The notes under the pieces: generated by a model
Told to the model about the DNA's origin: nothing
What the model saw: the letters and a program-made list of their open reading frames with translations, nothing else
Databases searched by the model: none
Position numbers and translations under genes: made by a program
Origin: Candidatus Poribacteria bacterium
GTDB taxonomy: Bacteria > Poribacteria > WGA-4E > WGA-3G
DNA: 64,000 bases
Direction of reading: 5' to 3'
NCBI GenBank assembly: GCA_028818705.1
Contig: JAPPNJ010000161.1
Location: 53,801-117,800, forward strand
In this document: positions 32,695-41,937 of the stretch, in pieces
Numbering within the stretch: position 1 is the stretch's first letter
How the letters are laid out: each line of letters begins with the position of its first letter

Positions 32695-34023
32695 ATGAAA
32701 CAGTTCATCGCTTTATCACGGAAGGATAACTCGGTATTGCGCAGAAATTTACTCGTCTGCTTACTCCTTGTTTCGTTTGGTTTAGCAGGGTGTGGTGGAC
32801 AACTTGGAAAAATTGAGATATCAGCAGTCGATACAGCAATGGCGGATGCAGAGGCGGCCATCGCCGCAGCACGAGAAGTTGATGCGCCATCCCTCGCAGC
32901 TGATGCGTTTGGAGCCGCGGAATCCAACCTTGAAGCAGCAAAAATCGCTCTCAGTGAAAAAGAAGGTGATGAAGCACTTCGCCTTGCATATCAAGCCATT
33001 ATTGACGCAAGAGTGGCACGAACAGATGCGATTAACATCGCTAAAAATGCAGAGTTGAACGCCGCTTTACTTCAAAAAGAAGCAGGTGTAGACGAACTCC
33101 GCCAAAGTCTCAATAACAGGGATCAAGAACTTGCGGGAGTCCGAACAGAGATTCAGGACATGTATCGCAACAGTGAAAAACTGAGGCAGACCGTCAGCGA
33201 GCTTCGGAAAAAGAATCTCGACTTGGGAAAGAAACGCGAAACCTACAGCACACAAATTGCTGAGCTTTCCAAGACTTTAGAGGATATTCAGGCACGAGCA
33301 CGACGGGCAGAGACCGAAGTCCATAATTATGGCAGAGATGTCTCGGCACTCCGTCGCAAACTGGAAGTCGCTGAAAGAATGGCGAGAGAAGAAGGTCATC
33401 AGAAACGAGCGGTTGTCGCTGAAATAGATGAACTGAGAAGACAACTCCGTGAACAGGCATCAATCTACACTGAGAGACTGGCACAGGCAAGCCAGCACAG
33501 CTCGGACAGGCAGCACGAAAAATACCTACAACAGAAAGCGCGGGAAGCACACGCCTACGTTGATAGCCAACCTGCCCTTCATCCTCCCAAAACGGGGCGG
33601 ACCTCTCTCTCAACAGCGCAGATTGATGCCGGTAAAGCAGCAGTCAGTAATTGGGAGCATGCATGGTACAGCAAGGACCTTAATCTCCATTTTTCGTACT
33701 ATACACCCGATATTGTTGTTGACAAAGTGGTGGTTCATGAAAGCAAGGAACATCGAAACAAAATCGACCTACAACAACTTCAGTCCGACCTTCGTGAGAT
33801 GAACGCTTACGCTTGGAGCAAAGTCAAAATGGACACCCAAGTTGAAGGCGAGAGTGTTATCGGTATAAACCGACTGACCCGATTGGTCGCACCAGCAGCG
33901 GACGAGAATGCCACGGCACTCTACAATATTTGGATTCGCGAAGTCTGGATGCGTCAAGTAGGAAACACTTGGAAAATTCATCACGAAATCTGGCAAATTT
34001 ATGAGAACGTGCCAAACTTCTAA
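32695..34023 (+). CDS. Lipoprotein: DUF4398-like helical region plus C-terminal NTF2-like (Cds6-type) domain
   Basis: Lipobox LAGCGG; Ala-rich helical repeat, coiled coil, then NWEHAWYSKDLNLHFSYYTPDI...WKIHHEIWQIYENVPNF. Confidence 0.75.
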   Translation: MKQFIALSRKDNSVLRRNLLVCLLLVSFGLAGCGGQLGKIEISAVDTAMADAEAAIAAAREVDAPSLAADAFGAAESNLEAAKIALSEKEGDEALRLAYQAIIDARVARTDAINIAKNAELNAALLQKEAGVDELRQSLNNRDQELAGVRTEIQDMYRNSEKLRQTVSELRKKNLDLGKKRETYSTQIAELSKTLEDIQARARRAETEVHNYGRDVSALRRKLEVAERMAREEGHQKRAVVAEIDELRRQLREQASIYTERLAQASQHSSDRQHEKYLQQKAREAHAYVDSQPALHPPKTGRTSLSTAQIDAGKAAVSNWEHAWYSKDLNLHFSYYTPDIVVDKVVVHESKEHRNKIDLQQLQSDLREMNAYAWSKVKMDTQVEGESVIGINRLTRLVAPAADENATALYNIWIREVWMRQVGNTWKIHHEIWQIYENVPNF

Positions 34024-34056
34024 GCACATATCTCGATTAAGCACGGAGGTTAAATT

Positions 34057-35460
34057 GTGAATAACACACAGAACCGACAAAACCAATCAAAGAAACCCAT
34101 ACCTCGTAGCCTGATTTGGGGTGGCGGTATTGCTGCCATTGTTATTGCTTTCATTGTGCTCTTAGTGGTATTGATGAGTTCCAGTGAAACCCCTACCGCC
34201 TTTTTGGCAAAGTGGAAGAACGCACTTGAGTCTGGCAGTGTCAAAAGGTATGAAGCACTCTGGGTAAAGAGCGCACGCCAGCGTCCTGACGCTGGCTATC
34301 AGGAGACCGTCCAACTCCTCACAGGCGGGGTGAATTTTGAAGTTAACCTTGGGGGTGCCACCCAGACATTCCGGGTGCCTCGATATCCCAATCGCTATAG
34401 AATCGAAGGAATTCCACTGGCTGTCAATCTGCCGGGTGAGACCCAAGAACAGTTCCGAAATCTTGTTATTGAAAAACAGGGATTTGTTCAACAACGCTGG
34501 AAGATCATTAAGGATGAAATCGTTGGCAGTGATTTCGTTGCCACGTTGCCAAGTACCGATCCTGCGCAGCAAACTACCCCACAAACCAACAGTCCGGTAT
34601 TACCAGTCGTGTTGAATTGGAAAAGTGCTTTGGAATCCCAAGATGTGAAGATGTACACTGATCTCTGGGACAAGTCTTCCCGTAAAAAGAGGGTATCAAG
34701 TTTCCGACGCGCGACAGAACTTATGTCGCAAACCCATATCGTCGATCTGGCAGGGGCAACTTATACACCGGTACCACGCCAGAAAAACCGTCATATTGTT
34801 GACGACATCAGTGTAACTTTACAAAGTGGCGATAGTATCATTGAGACGCACGTCCGGACGCTCACTATTGAGAAAAAGGGGTTTTTCAGACGGAAATGGA
34901 AAATTATTAACGATCAAGTTGGCGATATGGGTTCTAATGCTATTGCACTCGCACCAGACGTAACCTCCGGTGCGAACACCGTCTCAGGTGAAGCGTCCGG
35001 CGGCACTTTTGATGGGAATGCGCCACTTGATACGCAGCTCAAAGTGAGACAGGTTTTGGGGAAGTGGCAGAAAGCTTGGGAAGATAAAGACCTACGCACC
35101 TATATGTCCATCTATTCAGAAAGATCCCGAATTACGCGTGTCACTGTGCGCGGTGGAAAGGAGACCTCAATCCACCTCACAAAGCGGCAGCTCCGAACGA
35201 AGATGAAGCAACTCAACGACATATACGCAGAAATCCAAGTCTCTATCTCCAACCTACAAGTTAACGGTGACCGGGCGGTCGCAGATGCCCAATTCTTACA
35301 GAAATTCGCAGGTACCCGCGCAAGCGGCAGCCGCCCCGCTTACTCCGATTACGGGACCAAAAGGCTAAATCTCATGGTAGATCCGACCGACGGACACTGG
35401 CGAATCTACTCCGAGACATGGAGTCGTTACGAAGATGTCCCGGAATTCCCGAAGATGTAG
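34057..35460 (+). CDS. Membrane-anchored protein with three NTF2/Cds6-like repeats
   Basis: N-terminal TM; three units beginning KWKNALESGSVKRYEALW, NWKSALESQDVKMYTDLW, KWQKAWEDKDLRTYMSIY. Confidence 0.75.
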   Translation: MNNTQNRQNQSKKPIPRSLIWGGGIAAIVIAFIVLLVVLMSSSETPTAFLAKWKNALESGSVKRYEALWVKSARQRPDAGYQETVQLLTGGVNFEVNLGGATQTFRVPRYPNRYRIEGIPLAVNLPGETQEQFRNLVIEKQGFVQQRWKIIKDEIVGSDFVATLPSTDPAQQTTPQTNSPVLPVVLNWKSALESQDVKMYTDLWDKSSRKKRVSSFRRATELMSQTHIVDLAGATYTPVPRQKNRHIVDDISVTLQSGDSIIETHVRTLTIEKKGFFRRKWKIINDQVGDMGSNAIALAPDVTSGANTVSGEASGGTFDGNAPLDTQLKVRQVLGKWQKAWEDKDLRTYMSIYSERSRITRVTVRGGKETSIHLTKRQLRTKMKQLNDIYAEIQVSISNLQVNGDRAVADAQFLQKFAGTRASGSRPAYSDYGTKRLNLMVDPTDGHWRIYSETWSRYEDVPEFPKM

Positions 35461-35572
35461 AGGAATAGCAGTTAATAATTAGCAGTCAGCAGTCAGTTAA
35501 GGGCAGTTTCAGAACAGCCCTCCAGTTTGGAGTGCTTCCCAGAGGTCCCTGAATTGTTACAAAGACGCCTCT

Positions 35573-35599
35573 TAACTGACAACTGACAACTGATAACTC
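35573..35599 (+). repeat. Heptanucleotide repeat immediately upstream of thioesterase gene, with an inverted copy at 35467..35500
   Basis: taactgacaactgacaactgataactc. Confidence 0.75.
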
Positions 35600-35606
35600 A
35601 AAAAAA

Positions 35607-36023
35607 ATGCCCACTGAGTACCGAACCAAGCGGAAAATTGAGTTCGCTGACACCGATATGGCGGGAATCGTCCATTTTACACGATTTTTCGTCTTCATGG
35701 AGTCCGCAGAACACGAATTCCTACGCAGCTTGGGGACAAGTGTCGCAACCGAATGGGATGGAAACAAAATCGGATGGCCCCGACTCGTAGCCTCGTGCGA
35801 ATATCTTAGTCCACTCCGATTTGAAGATGAGGTTGATATTCGCCTCTGGGTTTCCAAAAAAGGGACGAAATCGCTCACCTATCAATTTCACTTTACACAT
35901 CAAGAAATAGACATCGCACGCGGTGAGATTACAACTGTCTGTTGTATAACAAACCCCGGCGAAAAACTGAGGGCAATTCCTATCCCTGACTTTATTGCCG
36001 ATCAGATTTCCTGTCCGTCATAG
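35607..36023 (+). CDS. Acyl-CoA thioesterase, YbgC/4-hydroxybenzoyl-CoA thioesterase family
   Basis: FADTDMAGIVHFTRFFVFMESAEHEFLRSLG hotdog-fold signature. Confidence 0.88.
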   Translation: MPTEYRTKRKIEFADTDMAGIVHFTRFFVFMESAEHEFLRSLGTSVATEWDGNKIGWPRLVASCEYLSPLRFEDEVDIRLWVSKKGTKSLTYQFHFTHQEIDIARGEITTVCCITNPGEKLRAIPIPDFIADQISCPS

Positions 36024-36070
36024 CACCGATCAGTGTATTCTGAGATCCATAAAGAGTTAGTTGTAAATCT

Positions 36071-36760
36071 ATGGAACAGCCACGCAGTACCACACGCCAG
36101 CTTAAAGTAGCCAATGTCTCCCATGACTACGGACCCGTTCAAGTCTTACGCAATATTTCATTCAGTTTTACTGGCGGTGTTTCTGTTGCTATTACAGGTC
36201 CCTCCGGCTCCGGTAAGAGCACGCTTTTGCATATTGTAGGAACGTTAGAGAGACCCAGTAGTGGTCGGGTTGAAATTAACAACACCGATCCTTTTATGCT
36301 ATCTGAACCTGAGCTCGCACAGTATCGGAATACCGTAATCGGGTTCGTATTTCAGGAACATCATCTACTTCCGCAGTATTCAGTACTTGAAAACGTCCTT
36401 GTTCCCACATTCGCTTTTAAACAGCAGCCTGATGCCACAGAACGCGCACGCGAACTCCTCAGACGGGTTGGACTTACGCACCGCTTGTCGCACCGACCTG
36501 GTGAGCTTTCAGGAGGTGAACGGCAACGCGTCGCTATCGCACGTGCCCTTATTAATCAGCCCGATATTCTTCTCTGTGATGAGCCGACGGGGAACTTGGA
36601 TACCGCGACCACCGAAACTATCGCTGACCTGCTTTTTGAGCTCCACGACGTAGAGCAATATATGTTAATGGTTGTCACACACAACCTTGAATTCGCCTCG
36701 CGCTTCCAGCAGCACCTGCAACTTGTGGACGGCACTTGCAGCCTCAACGCAAATTTCTAA
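36071..36760 (+). CDS. ABC transporter ATP-binding protein (LolD-like)
   Basis: Walker A GPSGSGKST, signature LSGGERQRVAIARAL, Walker B ILLCDEPTGNLD. Confidence 0.93.
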   Translation: MEQPRSTTRQLKVANVSHDYGPVQVLRNISFSFTGGVSVAITGPSGSGKSTLLHIVGTLERPSSGRVEINNTDPFMLSEPELAQYRNTVIGFVFQEHHLLPQYSVLENVLVPTFAFKQQPDATERARELLRRVGLTHRLSHRPGELSGGERQRVAIARALINQPDILLCDEPTGNLDTATTETIADLLFELHDVEQYMLMVVTHNLEFASRFQQHLQLVDGTCSLNANF

Positions 36761-36792
36761 CTGTGATATCAGTTCGGTTAAGACCGACCTAG

Positions 36793-36862
36793 ACCGTAAA
36801 CTGTTGGTTTGCGGTGCTTCCGCGTTCACTTGACCTGCCACAAACTAACAGTTTGTGCTACA
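36793..36862. repeat. Two copies of repeat family F (CCGCAAACTGTTAGTTTGCGG) in inverted orientation
   Basis: accgtaaactgttggtttgcggt (36793..36815) and ccacaaactaacagtttgtgctaca (36838..36862). Confidence 0.8.
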
Positions 36863-36934
36863 ATACACTTGCAGTATAGACGAGCGAAACCCAACATTCC
36901 ATATCCTTATTATGGGCAAACTATACACAAATTT

Positions 36935-39900
36935 ATGTGGAGATCCTTCAAATACTTTTGGCAGATACATCTCACCGTCGCACTCTGTACAGCCGTGGCG
37001 ACAGGCGTTCTTGCTGGTGCGCTCATTGTCGGGGACTCTGTGCGTGGGAGCCTCCGTAGCCTCACAACCGAGCGACTCGGCACAATCCAACACGCCCTCA
37101 TCGCCGATCATTTTTTTCAACCTGAACTCTTAAATCGACAGAATACTGTACCAGCGATTCTATTGAATGGAACAGTCGTTGCGCCGCAAACCCAGACCCG
37201 CGCATCAAAGGTGAATATCATCGGCATAACGGAAAGCTTCTTCGCCTTTTGGGAAGGATATCCCGTCCCAAACCTCAGCAAAGCCGAGAATCAACCCTTC
37301 GATGCAATCGTCATCAACGAGGCACTCCAAAACGAATTGGATGTCCAAGTCGGCGATGCACTTCTGGTGAATATGCCGCAAGTCGCCGACATCCATCCCG
37401 AATTTCTCTTGGGCGAACGCGACGCTTCCGAGGCTATTCAAACCCTCCGTTTAGTCGTGAGCGATATTATTCCTACGGAGAATGCTGGTAGGTTCAACCT
37501 TCGCGCACACCAGAACCTTCCTTTCAACGCTTTCATTGCACTCCCAATTTTGCAAAAGGTACTTGGACAGGCTAACAGAGTAAATACTCTATTTACAGTA
37601 GAGACAGCACCTATCTCACCTGATCAGCTTTCCTTAACCCTTGAGACACTCGACTTGAGCGTTCAGGTTCATGAAAATCACTTCGATCTTCAGAGTCAGC
37701 AATATCTCCTCAAACCTGTGTTGGTTGAAAACGCGTTAACGGTTGCAACTGAGAACGGCGTTCCAACGCTTTCAACGTTCACCTATCTCGCGAATACTAT
37801 AGCTGCTAACGACAATACCGTTCCATATTCCACAATTCTGGCACTTCCGACCGGTACGAGCGAATTCCCTGTCCTACTTGCTGAAAATGAAATTGCCCTT
37901 AGTACATGGGCAGCGGATGACCTCGGTGTTAAAGTAGGCGACGAAATCACGATTACATACTATAGCGTCGGAGCAGGTGAAGAATATATCATCGAAACAG
38001 CGTCTTTTCTTTTGAAAGGGATTCTACCCATTGACGGTATTACCGCCGATAGGGACATCGTCCCTGAATTTCCGGGCATCCACGACACCGCCGATATGTC
38101 GGAATGGGAATCCCCTTTTCCGATTGATTATACGCGCATCCGTAGCGAAGACGAAGCGTATTGGGACGAATATGGTTCAACGCCGAAGGCGTTTATCTCG
38201 CTGGAAACTGGTAAGCGGCTCTGGGAAAATCGCTTTGGCGACCTAACCACTATCCGAATGAGCACGCCACAAGATTCGGACGTCCATACAACCCGCTCCC
38301 TTTTTCAGACCGAATTCCTCAAAAGGATTCAACCCGAGCAGATCGGATTCCAATTCTTATCCCTCCAATCAGATGGGTTACAAGCAGCCACGGGTGCCAC
38401 GGATTTCGGAATGCTGTTCGGCAGTCTAAGCGGTTTTATCATTATTGCCGTTGCGTTGTTAGTAGGGATGCTTTTTCGCATCGGTGTAGAACAACGGTCA
38501 CGCGAGATCGGCCTCCTACAAGCCGTTGGTTACCCACTCGCCAAAGTCCGCCGTCGATTCCTTTTGGAGGGCGGCACTGTCGCCGGTATCGGTAGTCTAT
38601 TGGGATGTCTACTCGCAATTGGGTATGCGCAGCTGATGATTTTCGGGCTACAAACGTGGTGGTTGCCTGCTATCGGCACCCCGTTTATGGAACTTCATGT
38701 CAGCCCATGGAGTATAGTAAGTGGTTTGCTCACTGCACTGGCTGTTGTAATGATCTCTATCCGCCTGACTGTTCAGCATTTGGGACAGGTGCCTGCAACA
38801 GCACTTCTCGCTGGCGAAACCGATTTTACCGAGATAACGCTCAAATCGCGAACGGAAAAGACGAAATCACCTTCAGAATTGACAGTAGTAAAGAGCGTCG
38901 CAATCGTACTCGTTGCTGTTGCAATTGTTTTTTTTCTTTTTTTTGATAAATGGCTTTCTGGCACTGTTGGTATCTGGGTGGAGGATCCGATAATCGATTT
39001 TTTAGTGCTCACTTTGGGTATTATCGGAGCAGGATGGAGTGTCTTCGATACTTGGTTAAAGTCCCAAAAAGTGCCAAAACGGTTGAATAGAATACGATTT
39101 GCCCTCAAAAACGCCGCACGCCAACCCGGACGAAGCAAAACTTGCATTCAGACTGTTAGCTTGGCGTGTTGTATTATCGTTGCAGTCGGTGTGAATCGGC
39201 ACGACGCCCCACCTGAGACAGAATACGCCTTTGTTGCTGAGTCTGCCCTCCCTTTGCATCATAGTCTGAATACATCCGACGGCAGGTTTGAACTCGGTTT
39301 CTCTGAAAAGGATTCTGAACTTCTCGCGGCATCAGAGATCATTCCGTTTCGTGTGCTTCCCGGTGAAGATGTTAGTTGCCTGAATCTCTACCAGCCTCAG
39401 AAACCGCAAATTTTGGGTGCCTCCGATGCCATGTTGGAGGTACGTCCTTGGAAAAGATTAAGGCTCGTTAATCTTGAAGAAGGGAAAGTACCGGCTATTG
39501 GTGACGACAATTCACTCCGATGGATCTTACACCACAACCCTGACGAAGATTTTGTCATCCAAGATGAATATGGAAAATCACTGAGTTTAGACCTTGAGAC
39601 AGTCGCGAACAGTCTGTTCCAAAGCCAGCTGATTATCTCAGAATCTAATTTCACCAAATACTTTCCAAGCCAAAGCGGATACCAGTTTTTCCTTATCAAA
39701 ACGCCTCGCGAACTACGAGAGGAAACCGGGCAAATCTTAGAAAAAACGTTGGGCGACTATGGATTTGACCTTACATCGGCATCCGCCAGATTGGCAAGTT
39801 ATCGATCCGTAGAAAATACCTATATCTCCACTTTTCAGAGCCTCGGCGGTTTAGGGGTCCTGCTCGGTACCCTCGGATTGGCACTGGTGCTATTTAGGAA

Positions 39901-40195
39901 TATCATTGAACGTCGTGGTGAACTCGCTACCCTCCGTGCCTTCGGTTTTCGACGGCAACTCCTCTCGCAGATGCTGTTCCTCGAAAGCTGCTTCCTACTT
40001 ACTGTCGGTATGCTTATTGGAATTGTTGCTGCGCTTGTTGCAGTTCTCGCTTCCCAAGGGCATCTTCCTACTTTTCCGTGGCTTTCCCTCACAATTACTT
40101 TGCTTTTTATCTTCGGTTTTGGTATAATTGCAAATGCTGTTGCAGTTGCTGTTGCCCTCCGGAGTCCGCTCCTGGCAACGCTCAAATCTGAATAA
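36935..40195 (+). CDS. ABC transporter permease, FtsX/LolC-E type (two FtsX domains)
   Basis: MWRSFKYFWQIHLTVALCTAVATGVLAGALIVGDSVRGSL; REIGLLQAVGYPLAKVRRRFLLEG and RGELATLRAFGFRRQLLSQMLFLES. Confidence 0.88.
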   Translation: MWRSFKYFWQIHLTVALCTAVATGVLAGALIVGDSVRGSLRSLTTERLGTIQHALIADHFFQPELLNRQNTVPAILLNGTVVAPQTQTRASKVNIIGITESFFAFWEGYPVPNLSKAENQPFDAIVINEALQNELDVQVGDALLVNMPQVADIHPEFLLGERDASEAIQTLRLVVSDIIPTENAGRFNLRAHQNLPFNAFIALPILQKVLGQANRVNTLFTVETAPISPDQLSLTLETLDLSVQVHENHFDLQSQQYLLKPVLVENALTVATENGVPTLSTFTYLANTIAANDNTVPYSTILALPTGTSEFPVLLAENEIALSTWAADDLGVKVGDEITITYYSVGAGEEYIIETASFLLKGILPIDGITADRDIVPEFPGIHDTADMSEWESPFPIDYTRIRSEDEAYWDEYGSTPKAFISLETGKRLWENRFGDLTTIRMSTPQDSDVHTTRSLFQTEFLKRIQPEQIGFQFLSLQSDGLQAATGATDFGMLFGSLSGFIIIAVALLVGMLFRIGVEQRSREIGLLQAVGYPLAKVRRRFLLEGGTVAGIGSLLGCLLAIGYAQLMIFGLQTWWLPAIGTPFMELHVSPWSIVSGLLTALAVVMISIRLTVQHLGQVPATALLAGETDFTEITLKSRTEKTKSPSELTVVKSVAIVLVAVAIVFFLFFDKWLSGTVGIWVEDPIIDFLVLTLGIIGAGWSVFDTWLKSQKVPKRLNRIRFALKNAARQPGRSKTCIQTVSLACCIIVAVGVNRHDAPPETEYAFVAESALPLHHSLNTSDGRFELGFSEKDSELLAASEIIPFRVLPGEDVSCLNLYQPQKPQILGASDAMLEVRPWKRLRLVNLEEGKVPAIGDDNSLRWILHHNPDEDFVIQDEYGKSLSLDLETVANSLFQSQLIISESNFTKYFPSQSGYQFFLIKTPRELREETGQILEKTLGDYGFDLTSASARLASYRSVENTYISTFQSLGGLGVLLGTLGLALVLFRNIIERRGELATLRAFGFRRQLLSQMLFLESCFLLTVGMLIGIVAALVAVLASQGHLPTFPWLSLTITLLFIFGFGIIANAVAVAVALRSPLLATLKSE

Positions 40196-40240
40196 GCCGT
40201 AGAGGCTGTTTCGCCGCATTTTGTATGCAAAAAACACACT

Positions 40241-40843
40241 ATGCCTTCTATTACGTTGAGAACTACCCTTCACATAATATATGTGGGTATAATCGCTTCC
40301 TGCTTTCTCATCCAAGGTGGTTGCTCCAGTGATTCCGATAGGGACACGCCAAGTGCTGTCAATTATACGGAATCGGGGTGGCGTTCTTACAAGTCAGGCG
40401 AATATGCACAGGCACTACTCAGTTTTGAGCGCGCACTCAACTTCGATGAAACACTGGCTGATGCACACAACGGGGTCGGATGGAGTCATCTCAGCTTGTC
40501 GCTAAACCCAACACTCGCACAGGAGGCATTCCAGAACGCTGTTCAGCTTGATGCGTCAAATGCTGATGCTTGGGTCGGACTCGCGAATGTGCTATACTTA
40601 CGGAATAAAGACATCACCGATTTCAGGGCGGCTATCCGCGCGATTGATAACGCACTGCAAGGTGATGCCGAATACCTCTTTCGGCACGACTATCGTTCTA
40701 AAGCCGACCTCTATGCCTTGAAAGCATCTTGTTATTATTACCTCGACGAGATTCAGGCTGCGAGGCAGGAGACTGGTAAGGCACTCCAAATTGATCCATC
40801 AAATAGGACTGCTGTTGTGCTGCAAAATCTACTCAACCAATAA
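40241..40843 (+). CDS. TPR-repeat lipoprotein
   Basis: Lipobox IQGGCSS; TPR-type repeats (GWRSYKSGEYAQALLSFERALNFDETLADAHNGVGW). Confidence 0.8.
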   Translation: MPSITLRTTLHIIYVGIIASCFLIQGGCSSDSDRDTPSAVNYTESGWRSYKSGEYAQALLSFERALNFDETLADAHNGVGWSHLSLSLNPTLAQEAFQNAVQLDASNADAWVGLANVLYLRNKDITDFRAAIRAIDNALQGDAEYLFRHDYRSKADLYALKASCYYYLDEIQAARQETGKALQIDPSNRTAVVLQNLLNQ

Positions 40844-40881
40844 AGGAAGACGGAAACTGACTGCTTCCGAAGGAGAGAAAT

Positions 40882-41775
40882 ATGTCTCAAGATGTTATTA
40901 CCTCTACACAATTAACCAACATATCGCCTGCCCACAGCGGTAAGGTACGAGACCTCTATGACCTCGGAGATCAACTCCTCATCGTATCCACCGATCGGAT
41001 CTCCGCTTTCGATGTCGTTTTACCCAACGGTATTCCTGATAAAGGCAAAGTCCTAACCGGTTTGTCCAGATTCTGGTTCGACTACACCGAGTCTGTCGCT
41101 GATAACCATCTCATCACAACAAAAGTTGAAGATTATCCCGATGTTTTGCAACCCGATGCAGACCTCTTGAAGGGACGTTCCATGCTCGTCCAAAAGGCGG
41201 AGCGAGTCGATGTTGAATGCGTCGTGCGCGGATATCTTGCTGGATCAGGCTGGTCATCATACCAGAAAACCGGTGAAATCTGTGGGCAGAAGCTCCCCGG
41301 CGGTCTACAGGAATCGGATCGACTTCCAGAACTCCTCTTCACACCAACGACCAAAGCCGAGCAAGGTGAACACGACGAACCGATCTCTATTGAAGAGATG
41401 CGTGATCAGGTCGGTAGCGAGCTGACGGATCGATTAATCGCTGCCAGTTTCGCGCTCTTCCATGCCGCCAGTCAACACGCCGAGAACGCTGGAATCATCC
41501 TCTGTGATACCAAGTTTGAATTCGGACAGCGCGACGGCAAACTGATCGTCATTGACGAAGTTTTTACACCCGACTCCTCCCGTTTTTGGCCCGCAGACCT
41601 CTACGAACCCGGTAAACCGCAGCAGAGTTTCGATAAACAGTTTGTCAGGGATTACCTCACTGAGATCGGTTGGAACAAGCAACCACCTGCCCCGGAGTTA
41701 CCAGAGACTGTTATCTCTAAAACAAGCGAGAAATACCGCGAAGCGTATCGTCTTATTGTTGGCGAGGAGCTATAA
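40882..41775 (+). CDS. purC: Phosphoribosylaminoimidazole-succinocarboxamide synthase
   Basis: SGKVRDLYDLGDQLLIVSTDRISAFDVVLPNGIPDKGKVLTGLS; DEVFTPDSSRFWPADLYEPG. Confidence 0.96.
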   Translation: MSQDVITSTQLTNISPAHSGKVRDLYDLGDQLLIVSTDRISAFDVVLPNGIPDKGKVLTGLSRFWFDYTESVADNHLITTKVEDYPDVLQPDADLLKGRSMLVQKAERVDVECVVRGYLAGSGWSSYQKTGEICGQKLPGGLQESDRLPELLFTPTTKAEQGEHDEPISIEEMRDQVGSELTDRLIAASFALFHAASQHAENAGIILCDTKFEFGQRDGKLIVIDEVFTPDSSRFWPADLYEPGKPQQSFDKQFVRDYLTEIGWNKQPPAPELPETVISKTSEKYREAYRLIVGEEL

Positions 41776-41805
41776 GGCTGCCTTAGGGTATTTTACCTAT
41801 ACTTG

Positions 41806-41904
41806 GTAGGCGAGGTTTCCAAATTATGCTATAAAGCATAATTTTGCTTCGCATTGTCCCGCAAGCCTATAGAGGCTTGCGCAGAATGTTTTACATTCCT
41901 CGCC
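41806..41904. repeat. REP family A palindrome split by three internal hairpins
   Basis: gtaggcgaggtttcc...cctcgcc enclosing 41821..41844, 41861..41880 and 41884..41898 hairpins. Confidence 0.75.
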
Positions 41905-41937
41905 GATTTGTAGTGTCCAAATCAGGAGAGATAAAGA

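Noticed and set aside
38929-38947. T-rich homopolymer (ttttttttcttttttttttga) inside the permease ORF as a phase-variation tract
   Set aside because: Reading frame is intact across it and it encodes an ordinary TM segment (IVFFLFFDK).
38773-39147. 124-aa minus-strand ORF within the FtsX-type permease
   Set aside because: Antisense shadow; the plus-strand protein is continuous and canonical.
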